This document shows positions 55,471 to 64,000 of a stretch of 64,000 nucleotides of DNA, piece after piece. The notes beneath the pieces are model-generated. The model saw nothing but the letters and a program-made list of their open reading frames with translations, was not told the origin of the DNA and did not search any database. The number at the start of each line of letters is the position of its first letter. The first letter of the stretch is position 1. This DNA is from Cylicocyclus nassatus (taxonomy: Eukaryota > Nematoda > Chromadorea > Rhabditida > Strongylidae): contig CATQJL010000112.1 of the NCBI GenBank assembly GCA_958299035.1, positions 7,231,825 to 7,295,824 of the forward strand, written 5' to 3'. A program made the translations under genes and the position numbers.

Positions 55471-58098
55471 TCAAAACATTTTCGAGAGCAAGGGAGTGTA
55501 TGGCACAACCCAGCTGCTGTCCACCACGACGTCTACGGTCTGATGGTCCACCTTCATTTGAATGACGGCGGTATGTCCTCCATCATCAGGCTTTCGCCTT
55601 CTGTATAGAGGATAGCCATCAGTTCCCGTTTGGGTTTCGCGGATCAGCTGCCGAGGGTACCTTTTGGTACATTTGCCGTCCTTCATGCAAGGCGACCTCG
55701 GATTTAGTGGTCCGCATGGCCCATGGATCATGTTTTTGAGGACAACATCGAATAGAAGAGGATCCTCTTCTCGACTGGGAAGCTCCGCCGAGATGATGCT
55801 GTCGATCTGATCTGGGCGTATTTTCTCCTTCAGCCACACTAAGATGTGGGCATGCGGAAGACCGCGCTTCTGCCATTCCACGGTGTACATCCAGCAGCGA
55901 GTGTCTCCGTAGACGTGGCTCTTCGTTAGCACGTCTATAAGCTTCGTGAGCTTCTGTTTGAAGACTCTCGCCGTGATGTCGTGGCGGTCAGAAGGCGCTT
56001 CACCAGGGAAGAGCTCTTCCGCAATTTCGGTCCACGCCGGGTTGCACGTGAACGTGATGAACAGATCAGGACGCCCGTACGCTCTAACGTAGGCCATTGC
56101 GTCCTGAGTGTACTCGTGCATGTGGCGTGGGCCGCCCGTGAAGGAGGATGGTAGTATGACCATTTGCCCGAGGTCAGTGACATTTCCATCTCCGGCCACG
56201 GCATCCCGCAGGTGGATGTAGTCGTCTGCACGCAGCTTTCGCTGATTGCGTCGAATGAAGAGGAGCCGTTCACTCTCAATCTTGGCGTACATGTCCACGA
56301 TGAACTGGTGAAATAGTTGGCGACATTTCACGACGTGGTTGAAGGACGTGGACCTTATCATCATGCGATGCGCATAGAAATCCATAGCCGATACCCTCTT
56401 ATTGGTAGGGGCACCAGTGCTAGGATTCCTCTGCCATAGTTCGAAGTGATACCCGTCTACCCCATCCCAGAACATGAGTGGGTATTGCAGGGCATCGTAC
56501 GACCTATGGGTTTCAGAGATGCGCTGCAACGTTTCGGAACGTTTCTCGATGATAATGTCACGCCCGTCGCTGTCGTCTTCGCCAACCAAGACCACCGCCA
56601 TCTCGCTTACAGACGGAGCGTTGAAGCGTCGTTCATGCTGACCAGCAGGCCTTCTGTCAGCACGGATAACGACCTTATACTCGTCTGTAGGCATTCGATC
56701 CAGGTTGGTCTTGAAGTCCTTCACCAGCTCGTTGTGCTGATGCAGCATTCTTTGCAGCTCTAGCACGACGTCCGGCCTTGTGCCACCGATGATGCCGCAA
56801 CGTTGATCCGCTTGCAGCTGCTCGTCGCAGACGAAGTACAGCTGCAAGAACTTGGGGCTATCATTGCCATTAGGAAGCAGGGATCCAACTCTATGATAGA
56901 CCTGTCCCTGCACCTTAAACGTTGGCATGAAGCCCTGTTCCTCAACGTCTGGCGTGGCAACTGTAGTGCCAAACGACGTCATCTGGAAGCACGCATTGTA
57001 CTTCCTGATGTTCTGCAAGAAATGCCTGGACACAGCACTGGTGCCGGACATGTAGGAACGAAGCGGCTCAGGCGGCTCACGTAGAGGCGGAAGATCAACC
57101 TTGCCGCTGGAGCAGCACATGCCAGGAGGTTCGGCTCTGAACTTCTTGGCTTGACACTTACCACTTACGACATCCATCCTTCCGATTAGTACCTTCGGAT
57201 GGGTCGAGTAGTCTACCTGGGCATCGTAGTTGAGTGCCGCGAGGTGAAGATCTACTCGCCTGGATGTCTGTCGAGCGTGGACTTGTCGAGCACGATCACG
57301 TTCGAGCCTAACTGAATGCGCTGCACCAGTTTCCGCTCTTCGTGAGGCCTCAGTCCTCATTCGACTGCTGTCGAGGCGAGACTCGCGCTGTTCAGCCGTC
57401 TCCTGAGACCTGGCTTCGGCGTGTCTCGCTCTGTCGTCGTCGAGTCGAGATGTGCGCTCTTCAGCCGTCTCCTGAGACCTGGCTTCGGCGTGTCTCGCTC
57501 GGTCGTCGTCGAGTCGAGATGTGCGCTCTTCAGCCGTCTCCTGAGACCTGGCTTCGGCGTGTCTCGCTCGGTCGTCGTCGAGTCGAGATGTGCGCTCTTC
57601 AGCCGTCTCCTGAGACCTGGCTTCGGCGTGTCTCGCTCGGTCGTCGTCGAGTCGAGATGTGCGCTCTTCAGCCGTCTCTTGAGATCTGGCTTCAGCGTTT
57701 CTCGACTGCATGTCTTCGAGTCGAGATGTGCGCTCTTCAGCCGTCTCTCGAGACCTGGCTTCGGCGTGTCTCGCTCGGTCGTCATCGAGTCGAGATGTGC
57801 GCTCTTCAGCCGTCTCCTGGGATCTGGCTTCAGCGGTTCTCAACCGTTTATCCGCGAGTCGAGAATCACGGCTTTCTTGTGTTTCTGAGGCTCTCAGAGC
57901 AGCAAGCCGCAGGCGAGTCTGCGAAAGACTTGCTTCACGCTGTTCCAGCGTTTGCGTTGCTCTCGCCTCGGCTATTCTGGCACGATTGCCTTCTAGCCGT
58001 TCCTGGCGCTGCTCTGAGGTCTCAGCCTCTCGTTGATCCCTGACCTTTTTGGCCTTGGGATCAACTCTTCCGATGGATGCACGCTTCTTCGGCGGCAT
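55471..58098 (-). CDS. Helitron Rep N-terminal part with HUH motif
   Basis: 875 codons from ATG at 58,098 (MPPKKRASIGRVDPKAKK, a basic likely nuclear start). Residues 30-265 are a charged coiled coil of 23-residue repeats. A cysteine pair (GMCCSSGKVDLP) is at about 329. The Helitron_like_N segment covers about 480-640. FITFTCNPAW (Rep motif 1) is at about 685, and VEWQKRGLPHAHILVW at about 740-752, whose HAH is the metal-binding HUH motif. CMKDGKCTKRYP is at about 805. It ends at TGA (55,471-55,473), after which the same frame reads on into AHINVEYCNSVK, so this is a premature stop exactly between the metal site and the catalytic tyrosines. The product would bind but could not cut DNA. TATA box about 340 bases upstream. 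Confidence 0.9.
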   Translation of the reverse strand: MPPKKRASIGRVDPKAKKVRDQREAETSEQRQERLEGNRARIAEARATQTLEQREASLSQTRLRLAALRASETQESRDSRLADKRLRTAEARSQETAEERTSRLDDDRARHAEARSRETAEERTSRLEDMQSRNAEARSQETAEERTSRLDDDRARHAEARSQETAEERTSRLDDDRARHAEARSQETAEERTSRLDDDRARHAEARSQETAEERTSRLDDDRARHAEARSQETAEQRESRLDSSRMRTEASRRAETGAAHSVRLERDRARQVHARQTSRRVDLHLAALNYDAQVDYSTHPKVLIGRMDVVSGKCQAKKFRAEPPGMCCSSGKVDLPPLREPPEPLRSYMSGTSAVSRHFLQNIRKYNACFQMTSFGTTVATPDVEEQGFMPTFKVQGQVYHRVGSLLPNGNDSPKFLQLYFVCDEQLQADQRCGIIGGTRPDVVLELQRMLHQHNELVKDFKTNLDRMPTDEYKVVIRADRRPAGQHERRFNAPSVSEMAVVLVGEDDSDGRDIIIEKRSETLQRISETHRSYDALQYPLMFWDGVDGYHFELWQRNPSTGAPTNKRVSAMDFYAHRMMIRSTSFNHVVKCRQLFHQFIVDMYAKIESERLLFIRRNQRKLRADDYIHLRDAVAGDGNVTDLGQMVILPSSFTGGPRHMHEYTQDAMAYVRAYGRPDLFITFTCNPAWTEIAEELFPGEAPSDRHDITARVFKQKLTKLIDVLTKSHVYGDTRCWMYTVEWQKRGLPHAHILVWLKEKIRPDQIDSIISAELPSREEDPLLFDVVLKNMIHGPCGPLNPRSPCMKDGKCTKRYPRQLIRETQTGTDGYPLYRRRKPDDGGHTAVIQMKVDHQTVDVVVDSSWVVPYTPLLSKMF
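57400..57840 (-). repeat. 69-bp coding repeat in Rep N-terminus
   Basis: About six and a half copies encoding SQETAEERTSRL followed by DDDRARHAEAR. Four central copies are nearly identical at DNA level, the outer ones diverged. The unit length keeps the frame, and the high identity implies recent expansion or conversion. On the opposite strand it creates long spurious ORFs. Confidence 0.85.
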
Positions 58099-58137
58099 CC
58101 TGTAAGCTCCTCGGTACCCGAGATATGGGAGCCTCGG

Positions 58138-58275
58138 CTTCTCGGTACTCGAGGTGGAGCCTGTTGGCTTCTCGATGCTCGAGGTGGAGCCTGTTGGCTT
58201 CTCGGCGCTCGAGTGGAGCCGTTGGCTTCTCGGTACTCGAGTGGAGCCGTTGGCTTCTCGGTTCTCGAGGAGAAA
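58138..58275. repeat. ~31-bp tandem repeat in the Helitron 5' UTR
   Basis: Five units of GGCTTCTCGGTACTCGAGGT / GGAGCCTGTT. They contain the CTCGAG palindrome and lie between the TATA box and the Rep start codon. Confidence 0.7.
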
Positions 58276-58434
58276 AGAGCCTTTCGGCTTTGTCGCTTGG
58301 TCCTCAGATCCTAGGTCCTTTATCAGGTCCTCAGGTCCCTAGATCTTCGGTCCTCGCTTGGTACTCAGAGCTCTCGGTGGTTCAGTGGCCGCCGGCTAGC
58401 AGAGGTGAGTGACCGACAATGGCGAGATTGGCCG

Positions 58435-58596
58435 CCTTATATACCCCTCGAAAAGGGGCGGGGCCGGCTGTGATTGGTCACACCAACTCGGAAGGGGCGG
58501 ATAGTTTTTGTATGGAAAGCCTATGCTTAACCACACGAATTGGACCGCCCACTTTGGACCGCCCCTTGCCCCGCCCCCTTGGAGGGGTATATAAGG
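58435..58596. promoter_or_regulatory. Mirror-image bidirectional promoter
   Basis: Minus-strand TATATAAGG at 58,443-58,435 with GGGGCGGGGC (58,455-58,464) and an inverted CCAAT (ATTGG, 58,473) behind it. Plus-strand TATATAAGG at 58,588-58,596 with GCCCCGCCCC (58,568-58,577) behind it. The flanks are inverse too (CCTTATATACCCCTC against GAGGGGTATATAAGG). The minus unit faces the Rep/helicase gene; the plus unit faces the hairpin array. Confidence 0.6.
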
Positions 58597-58654
58597 CGAG
58601 GCGACGCGGCACCGGTCATTTCCGGTGGTTGCCTCGTGCCGGACGGTTGCCACA

Positions 58655-58995
58655 CTCGGAGGACAACCATCGGATGGCTCACTCGGAGGACATCCACCAG
58701 ATGCCTCACCTGGAGGACAACCATTAAATGCCTCCCTCGGAGGACAACCATCAGATGCCTCACTCGGAGGATGCCTCCACTCGGAGGAGGACAACCATCG
58801 GGTGCCTCCTCGGAGGACAACCATAGGGTGCCTCCTCGGAGGACAACCATCCGATGCCTCCAATCGGAGGACAACCATCGGATGCCTCACTCGGAGGACA
58901 ACAATCAGATGCCTCACTTGGAGGACAACAATCAGATGCCTCACTTGGAGGACAACCATCAGATGCCTCACTCGGAGGACATCCGTCAGATGCCA
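58655..58995. repeat. GGAGGACAACCATC repeats, right array part 1
   Basis: About ten 26-33-bp units of CACTCGGAGGACAACCATC-GATGCCT. They are the reverse complement of the CCTCCGAGTGAGGC / GATGGTTGT variant in the left array at 51,945-52,490. This links the two arrays in inverted orientation. The outer GGAGG/CCTCC-type pairing is retained in part. Confidence 0.8.
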
Positions 58996-59755
58996 TCAGA
59001 TGCCTCACTCGGAGGTACAACCACTCGGTTGTTCTCCTCCATTTTCGTAGGTACAACCACTCGGTTGTTCTCCTCCATTTTCGGAGGTACAACCACTCGG
59101 TTGTTCTCCTCCATTTTCGGAGGTACAACCACTCGGTTGTTCTCCTCCATTTTCGGAGGTACAACCACTCGGTTGTTCTCCTCCGTTTTCGGAGGTACAA
59201 CCACTCGGTTGTTCTCCTCCATTTTCGGAGGTACAACCACTCGGCTGTTCTCCTCCATTTTCGGAGGTACAACCACTCGGCTGTTCTCCTCCATTCGGAG
59301 GTACAACCACTCGGTTGTTCTCCTCCATTTTCGGAGGTACAACCACTCGGTTGTTCTCCTCCATTTTCGGAGGTACAACCACTCGGTTGTTCTCCTCCAT
59401 TTTCGGAGGTACAACCACTCGGTTGTTCTCCTCCATTTTCGGAGGTACAACCACTCGGTTGTTCTCCTCCATTTTCGGAGGTACAACCACTCGGTTGTTC
59501 TCCTCCATTTTCGGAGGAGACAACCACTCGGTTGTTCTCTTCCATTTTCGGAGGTACAACCACTCGGTTGTTCTCCTCCATTTTCGGAGGTACAACCACT
59601 CGGTTGTTCTCCTCCATTTTCGGAGGTACAACCACTCGGTTGTTCTCCTCCATTTTCGGAGGTACAACCACTCGGTTGTTCTCCTCCATTTTCGGAGGTA
59701 CAACCACTCGGTTGTTCTCCTCCATTCGGAGGTACAACCACTCGGTTGTGAGAAC
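58996..59755. repeat. 36-bp hairpin minisatellite, right array part 2
   Basis: About 21 units of GGAGGTACAACCACTCGG plus TTGTTCTCCTCCATTTTC, with few substitutions and some units lacking TTTTC. Each folds as GGAGG/CCTCC outside and ACAACC/GGTTGT inside with an ACTC loop. Since 36 is a multiple of three and no frame contains a stop, all six frames are open. The resulting 160-400-codon ORFs (FGGTTTRLFSSI, KMEENNRVVVPP and so on) are repeat by-products. Confidence 0.9.
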
Positions 59756-59769
59756 AACCATCGGTTGCC

Positions 59770-60555
59770 GCTGTCGGACAACCGAGGTCGTAACAAAAAT
59801 TGAACCACTGGCTCAACACCTCCGTCGAGGTGAGCCATTCGGCCACCTCAGTCGAGGCGGAACCCGCGGTTCACTCGGTGAAAACGCACGGATATATCAA
59901 CACTCGGTGAAACCGGAATTTTTACAGAAAAATCAAAAATGCTTGTATCTCGTTTCAGAGACATCCTGGGACATTGCGTCAAAAATACGTATATGCTAAC
60001 TTTTGTTGGCCAATCCAGCGGTGCTACTCAAATAATTTTTCTCCTTCTCATTCGAAGACGCCATCATGATTTCCTCCCAATAAATTTAAAAAACCCCTGG
60101 AAGAACGGTTTTTTTTCTCAAAATATTTTTGTATGTTTACCCACATATACAATGTGTGCATGCAAAAACTCAACAATTTGTCTAGGTCTATTAGAACCTG
60201 AAATCCAAAAGAGTGTTTCATAAATAAGACATTTTTCAAAATACGCCAAAAATTTTCAAATCCAGACTTCGCCAAAAAATCAAAATTGTTGTGAATTTAA
60301 ATGATCAATGTACTCTTTCAATATATTTGATTGGCATTAGCACTCAAATTGTTTTAGGGAGGCTGTTTTGTTATCAGCGCACTCGCTTATCCCTTACCGA
60401 AATCCAGTCCCAGATGACAGGAGAAATGTTTTGATTCAGGACTGAGGATGATAAATAAAGAATAGCTCGCTTGAATGCATGACCAAGTACCAACTTACAT
60501 CTTTCTAATCCAAGGCTCTAAAAAAGAAAGCATTGGATATTCTCACGAACCGCTA
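59770..60555. other. Helitron 5' interior, non-coding
   Basis: GAGGTGAGCCATTCGGCCAC / CAGTCGAGGCGG hairpins up to 59,880, then AT-rich sequence with no ORF of note. TCTCTGAAACGAGATAC (minus strand, about 59,965) is a possible alternative 5' end. Confidence 0.4.
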
Positions 60556-60559
60556 CTAC

Positions 60560-61129
60560 ATTCCGTAATCAGCATGCTCAGTTACCCCACTCTGCCAACT
60601 CCCACTCCCGTAGCTTGAACTTTGCAAAAAATCGATAAAATCGATAAAAGTAATGGACGATTTCAAAAACTAATTTTGTATTCGTAATCAGCATGCTTGA
60701 TTACCCCCCTGTGCAAACTCCCAGCCTCGCATGTCAAAATTTACAAAAAATCGATAAAATCGATAAAAGTAATGTACGATTTCAAAAACTAATATTGTAT
60801 TCGTAATCAGCATGTTCGATTACCCCTCTGTGCAAACTCCCAGCCCCGCATGTCAAAATTTACAAAAAAAATCGATAAAAGTAATGTACGATTTTGAAAA
60901 CTAATATTGTATTCGGAATCCCCATGCTCACTTACCCCCCTGTGCCAACTCCCAGCCCCGTAGGTGAATTCTGCAAAAAAATCGATAAAAATCGATAAAA
61001 TCGATATCGATCGATGACGAAAAGTAGCCTATGACACGCGCCGGGGCCCGAAGTGTATGTATGCCAAGTTTGGTCCGGATCGGTTCAGAAATGGAATTTT
61101 CTATTCGGAACATACGTACACACAGACAT

Positions 61130-61168
<39 letters not shown>

Positions 61169-61187
61169 TTCAGCTCTATATATAAGA
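60560..61187 (-). repeat. Helitron-family 5' end with four minisatellite units
   Basis: Minus strand: TC at 61,187 preceded by A, (CTGT)n at 61,160-61,128, ACATACGTTCCGAATA-type leader, CACTTCGGGCCCCGGCG, then four ~110-bp units (CATGCTGATTACGAATAC, ATCGATTTTATCGATTTTT, GGCTGGGAGTTTGCACA). Same arrangement as at 22.3 kb. Confidence 0.75.
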
Positions 61188-61699
61188 TGTCATTCTGTAC
61201 TCGATAAGCATATTCTTCAAAAGCTTTTCTAAACCTGGCGGACATTTATAAAGTCACAACCTACAATTATTCTGCACGATAAACATAGAACCTCATTTTT
61301 GCAGCATCGCATGATCTGTTCCATCTTGATTTCTCGGATCAATTGCGGGACTGATCTTGAATTAAGGCCGGATGTTCAAAGCCATAAACCAGGATCAGTT
61401 CACGAATTGCAGCAGTTTTTTGATTCACGCACAAGGGCAGGCTCTTCTCAGCGCTCTTATGCTTTTTGCCGTTAGACTGTGCGACGTAAAAGTTATTTGG
61501 AGAAGTAGCTAGCTCCACAAGAACTTCGCAACGTTAACATCAGCGCAAACTCAAAAAATGCGAAATGTCATGATTTGCTCGAGCTCGGCAAGCTGTAAAC
61601 TTGTTGAAAAACTTTGCAAGTTATTGACTACAGTCAGTAACTGTGATAGCACTAGGAATTTCATGTGGAGTAAAAGCAAAGACGATAGCATATTCATTT
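61188..61699. other. No gene seen
   Basis: AT-rich, short chance ORFs only. Confidence 0.35.
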
Positions 61700-62500
61700 T
61701 GCTTGCTGCGTGCGCGGATCGAGAAAATAACGTGCTCCAATCGATTTGCATTGGGGCGCAGCTCAGTTTCCGCACCAGTTCCGCGGCCGATATGGGCGTT
61801 CAATACCAAGCGGCTCAATACACTTGATGCCACGGCGGGCCAAATCGTTTTGTAGCGTACCTCAATTCAAAATGGGTAAGCAAACGTTTCTTGTGAAACA
61901 ACAAAATAAACGCAACAATATAACATAAAATATGCAACTGAAACTACATAACAAATGAGTCTTATTGCAAAAGTAAATCTGTCTTTTTGGCTACTAGTAC
62001 GATTAGAAAATACATGAAAAGGCTCAACACAATACTAGTGTAGCTACTATTCGTATATGACTCAGCGAGATAAAATGATAAATAAACTCGAATAAAGTTA
62101 CCGGCACTTAGCAGGCCAAGCGACCATCTGATTCTCGACTCGCCTGTTGGATCCTCTTCTGAACCCTTTGCAAAACCATCTGGCGCAGCTGGCGTCTGAA
62201 TCTGCTCACACACTGGTTTGTGCTGAAATAAGTCTTCAAAGAGAAAAATACTGTAACAGGCAAACCGTAGCATAATCGCTTGTTTTCCTTGTCGTTGGCG
62301 ACACAGTCCCACCCTCTGAGCAAAGTTTCAGCGAAATCCATGATTTTAGCTTCTTACGTGTACCCACCGTAAACCCAGAAAATGGCGCTACCGCGCGAAA
62401 TGACTACGATATTAGTCAACCGGCTCGAATAACCCTTATATAGCGAGCTTGAGCAAGATCCGTCACGAAAACATTTTGGGGCCCGGATAGCCGAATAGTG
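61700..62500 (-). mobile_element. Inverted homologue of the 49.0-50.3 kb repeat body
   Basis: GCGCGGATCGAGAAAATAAC and CACCAGTTCCGCGGCCGAT at 61,715-61,800 are the inverse of 50,140-50,215. GGGCCCGGATAGCCGAATAG and AATAACCCTTATAT at 62,430-62,495 are the inverse of 49,020-49,090. Identity is moderate. Together with 48.6-50.3 kb it flanks the Helitron as a large inverted pair. Confidence 0.55.
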
Positions 62501-62509
62501 CCATCAGTT

Positions 62510-62715
62510 TTTAGAATTATCCTCACTTTTATCGATTTTATTGATTTTTTCGCGAAGTTGAAGCTACGGGGGCTGGGGGTTGGTGAGGAAGATAGGTGAG
62601 CCATACTGATTACTAACACAATTGGAATAAGGAAGTGCTTGTAGAAATGTGCACAGGAAAAGGTTTACAGGGATAGGAATGTAACCTTTTTTGTTTTTGC
62701 CGGGCGGAGCCGGGT
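62510..62715 (+). mobile_element. Helitron-like 3' fragment lacking CTAG
   Basis: One minisatellite unit (ATCGATTTTATTGATTTTT, GAAGCTACGGGGGCTGGGGG) followed by GGGATAGGAATGTAACC and GCCGGGCGGAGCCGGG then TAAGCC, matching 23,118-23,180. After TAAGCC it reads GTTTGGACTACGG instead of AGCTAG, so the terminus is lost. Confidence 0.6.
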
Positions 62716-64000
62716 AAGCCGTTTGGACTACGGGGCTGGGAGCTGGCTCAGAGGAGTAAGTAAACATGCTGTTGCGCATACACAGCTTTGTTTCAAAAAC
62801 TGATGAAGTGCATGCTTTCAACTACTTTTATACAGCTTCTATGCCCTCAAAAGGGAACCTTCGCACAGGGACTATTCATACAAATGATTGTTCTTGATCA
62901 GATAAAACGATCAGTAATTCTTGGTGATAACGCTTGTGAGAATTTGATTTATTCTGAGTTTCTGCACTAGGCAATTATCCTAATTTCACGCGTACAAGGC
63001 GCGGGGGATTTTTTTTCTAAAATCGACCAGCCCAAATACGCCAAAGGACACTTCGCAAGGACCCTATGCCCTGCTGTATATTGCTTAAGAGAATCGTACG
63101 GCATAAGGATCTCTTCCGAAATAATTTGAAGCGGCTGAGGGGCTTAGTCGCAAAATCGAAAAGGGTGCGCCTTGTACACGTGAAATTAGGGTATGTGGGC
63201 AAGAACATAAGCAGACGGCAACATTTACAAGTTGCCATTACTGGAAATTAGAATACGCTAACTTTGCCGAATTCTTAATCATGCAGAACAGTAATGTCTT
63301 TTCAAAATTTAGTCTATTTCAATGGTTTTTTACAGCTCTTCGAAAATAGCTACTTTATCTGCGAAAAACACTGGCGCTGGTACCCGTATTACAATTATCG
63401 TTTCTACTGCGCCATCTTCAAAAATAGAAGTTGGAGCATGCTTTAGCGGCACTTATTCTGAATACAATGTGTTGGGTTTTTCAAAAGTTCTACCCGTTTT
63501 CGATACCTTTTTTTAATTGTCGATTTTGGAGGAAGAAACCATTTTTCATAAACAATGCTTATATCTTTCAAAAGCTCTTTTCTTCTAGTTTTTCAGGCAT
63601 ATTTTCGTTTTCATAGAACTTTGTTCGATGTGTGGTTGCGAACTTTGAAAGACAGCGAAACAAATGTGAAAATTTTCGTCTTTGCTCTATCGCAGTGAAG
63701 TCTACAGCCAAAAGAAAAAAATCTCTTTCAAAACATACATAATGTTTGCTGGAGACTTGTGCTACAAAACGCTCATGGAGATGTGATTTCAAAAAGATTT
63801 TGAACCTACAAAATTTTAGCTCAAACATCACCTGTCTTTATGGTCCCTTCAAGTCGCATAAAAATCATAATTATATCGCGGAACTTTTACTCTATATAGT
63901 AAGATTAGAGCTAGAACAACTTCTACTACAAGAACGAAAAGATATCCTGGTTTGTCAACGGCGAACAAAACCAAAAAATGTCAAATGATTGCATTTTTTG
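62716..64000. other. No gene seen
   Basis: AT-rich sequence. The short ORFs (for example 63,322-63,516 and 63,568-63,831 on the minus strand) show no recognisable motif. Confidence 0.35.

Larger units (their letters stand above)
51247..61187 (-). mobile_element. Autonomous Helitron, about 9.9 kb, inactive copy
   Basis: On the minus strand: 5' A|TCTTATATATAGAGCTG at 61,187, minisatellite leader (60,560-60,960), AT-rich stretch, hairpin array (59,755-58,655), promoter, Rep/helicase gene (58,098-53,073), second hairpin array (52,745-51,350), a long hairpin (51,340-51,300), GC hairpin and CTAG|T at 51,247. Helitrons move as single strands using an HUH Rep and a PIF1-type helicase and insert between A and T, as seen at both ends here. 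The 3' end is firm. The 5' end is inferred from the small copy at 22.3 kb, which combines the same two ends. An alternative 5' end near 59,970 (TCTCTGAAACGAGATAC) cannot be excluded. Confidence 0.7.

Noticed and set aside
57342..58043. 233-, 155- and 108-codon plus-strand ORFs
   Set aside because: Antisense shadows of the 69-bp coding repeat in the Rep protein.
58996..59755. Long ORFs of 160-403 codons on both strands
   Set aside because: All derive from a 36-bp stop-free repeat; every frame is equally open, so openness is no evidence of coding.

Overview
The window looks like repeat-dense, gene-poor DNA of an animal, most likely a nematode. The combination points there: RTE-type and CR1/jockey-like LINEs, a BEL/Pao retroelement with a phlebovirus-type envelope region, a Penelope-like element with a GIY-YIG endonuclease, TA-flanked mariner/Tc MITEs and an autonomous Helitron. 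This is inference from element types and from AT-rich intergenic sequence. No rRNA or convincing host gene was found, and splice-site evidence is limited to one weak candidate exon.

Layout. 1-2,930 is an almost complete 2.9-kb palindrome. 2.9-6.1 kb holds a Helitron-like fragment and two convergent CR1-type LINE fragments. 7.2-7.7 kb is a palindromic MITE. 8.1-12.1 kb is a decayed RTE LINE split by two DNA elements with clean target-site duplications (TAA and TA). 13.5-14.0 kb is an ATTCG-rich array. 16.4-20.1 kb holds a foldback element and a Penelope-like element. The Penelope copy has inverted termini carrying hammerhead-like motifs, and its right terminus is interrupted by a 1.7-kb PIF/Harbinger-like insertion. 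20.4-25.0 kb is one CR1-type LINE cut by a Helitron relative, a 1.0-kb mariner MITE and a 415-bp insertion. 25.0-26.9 kb is a second RTE copy. 27.6-35.5 kb is a broken BEL/Pao element in the unusual order pol - env - gag - LTR. 35.5-36.2 kb is a third RTE fragment on the minus strand. 36.2-50.3 kb is AT-rich with scattered TIR elements (41.1, 42.7, 44.8 and 46.8 kb) and a few weak gene candidates.

The main unit is a minus-strand autonomous Helitron, about 51,247-61,187. Its Rep/helicase gene lies at 58,098-53,073 and is broken by one stop codon and one frameshift. The gene is driven from a mirror-image GC-box/TATA promoter at 58.4-58.6 kb. It is flanked by two minisatellite arrays whose units fold into related hairpins and lie in inverted orientation to each other. 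A short non-autonomous relative at 22.3-23.2 kb has the same two termini and supports the boundary calls. Partial relatives lie at 2.9, 48.6, 60.6 and 62.5 kb.

The elements act as successive genomic parasites rather than as a pathway. Their nesting gives a relative insertion history: CR1, RTE and Penelope copies were hit later by mariner, PIF/Harbinger and Helitron elements.
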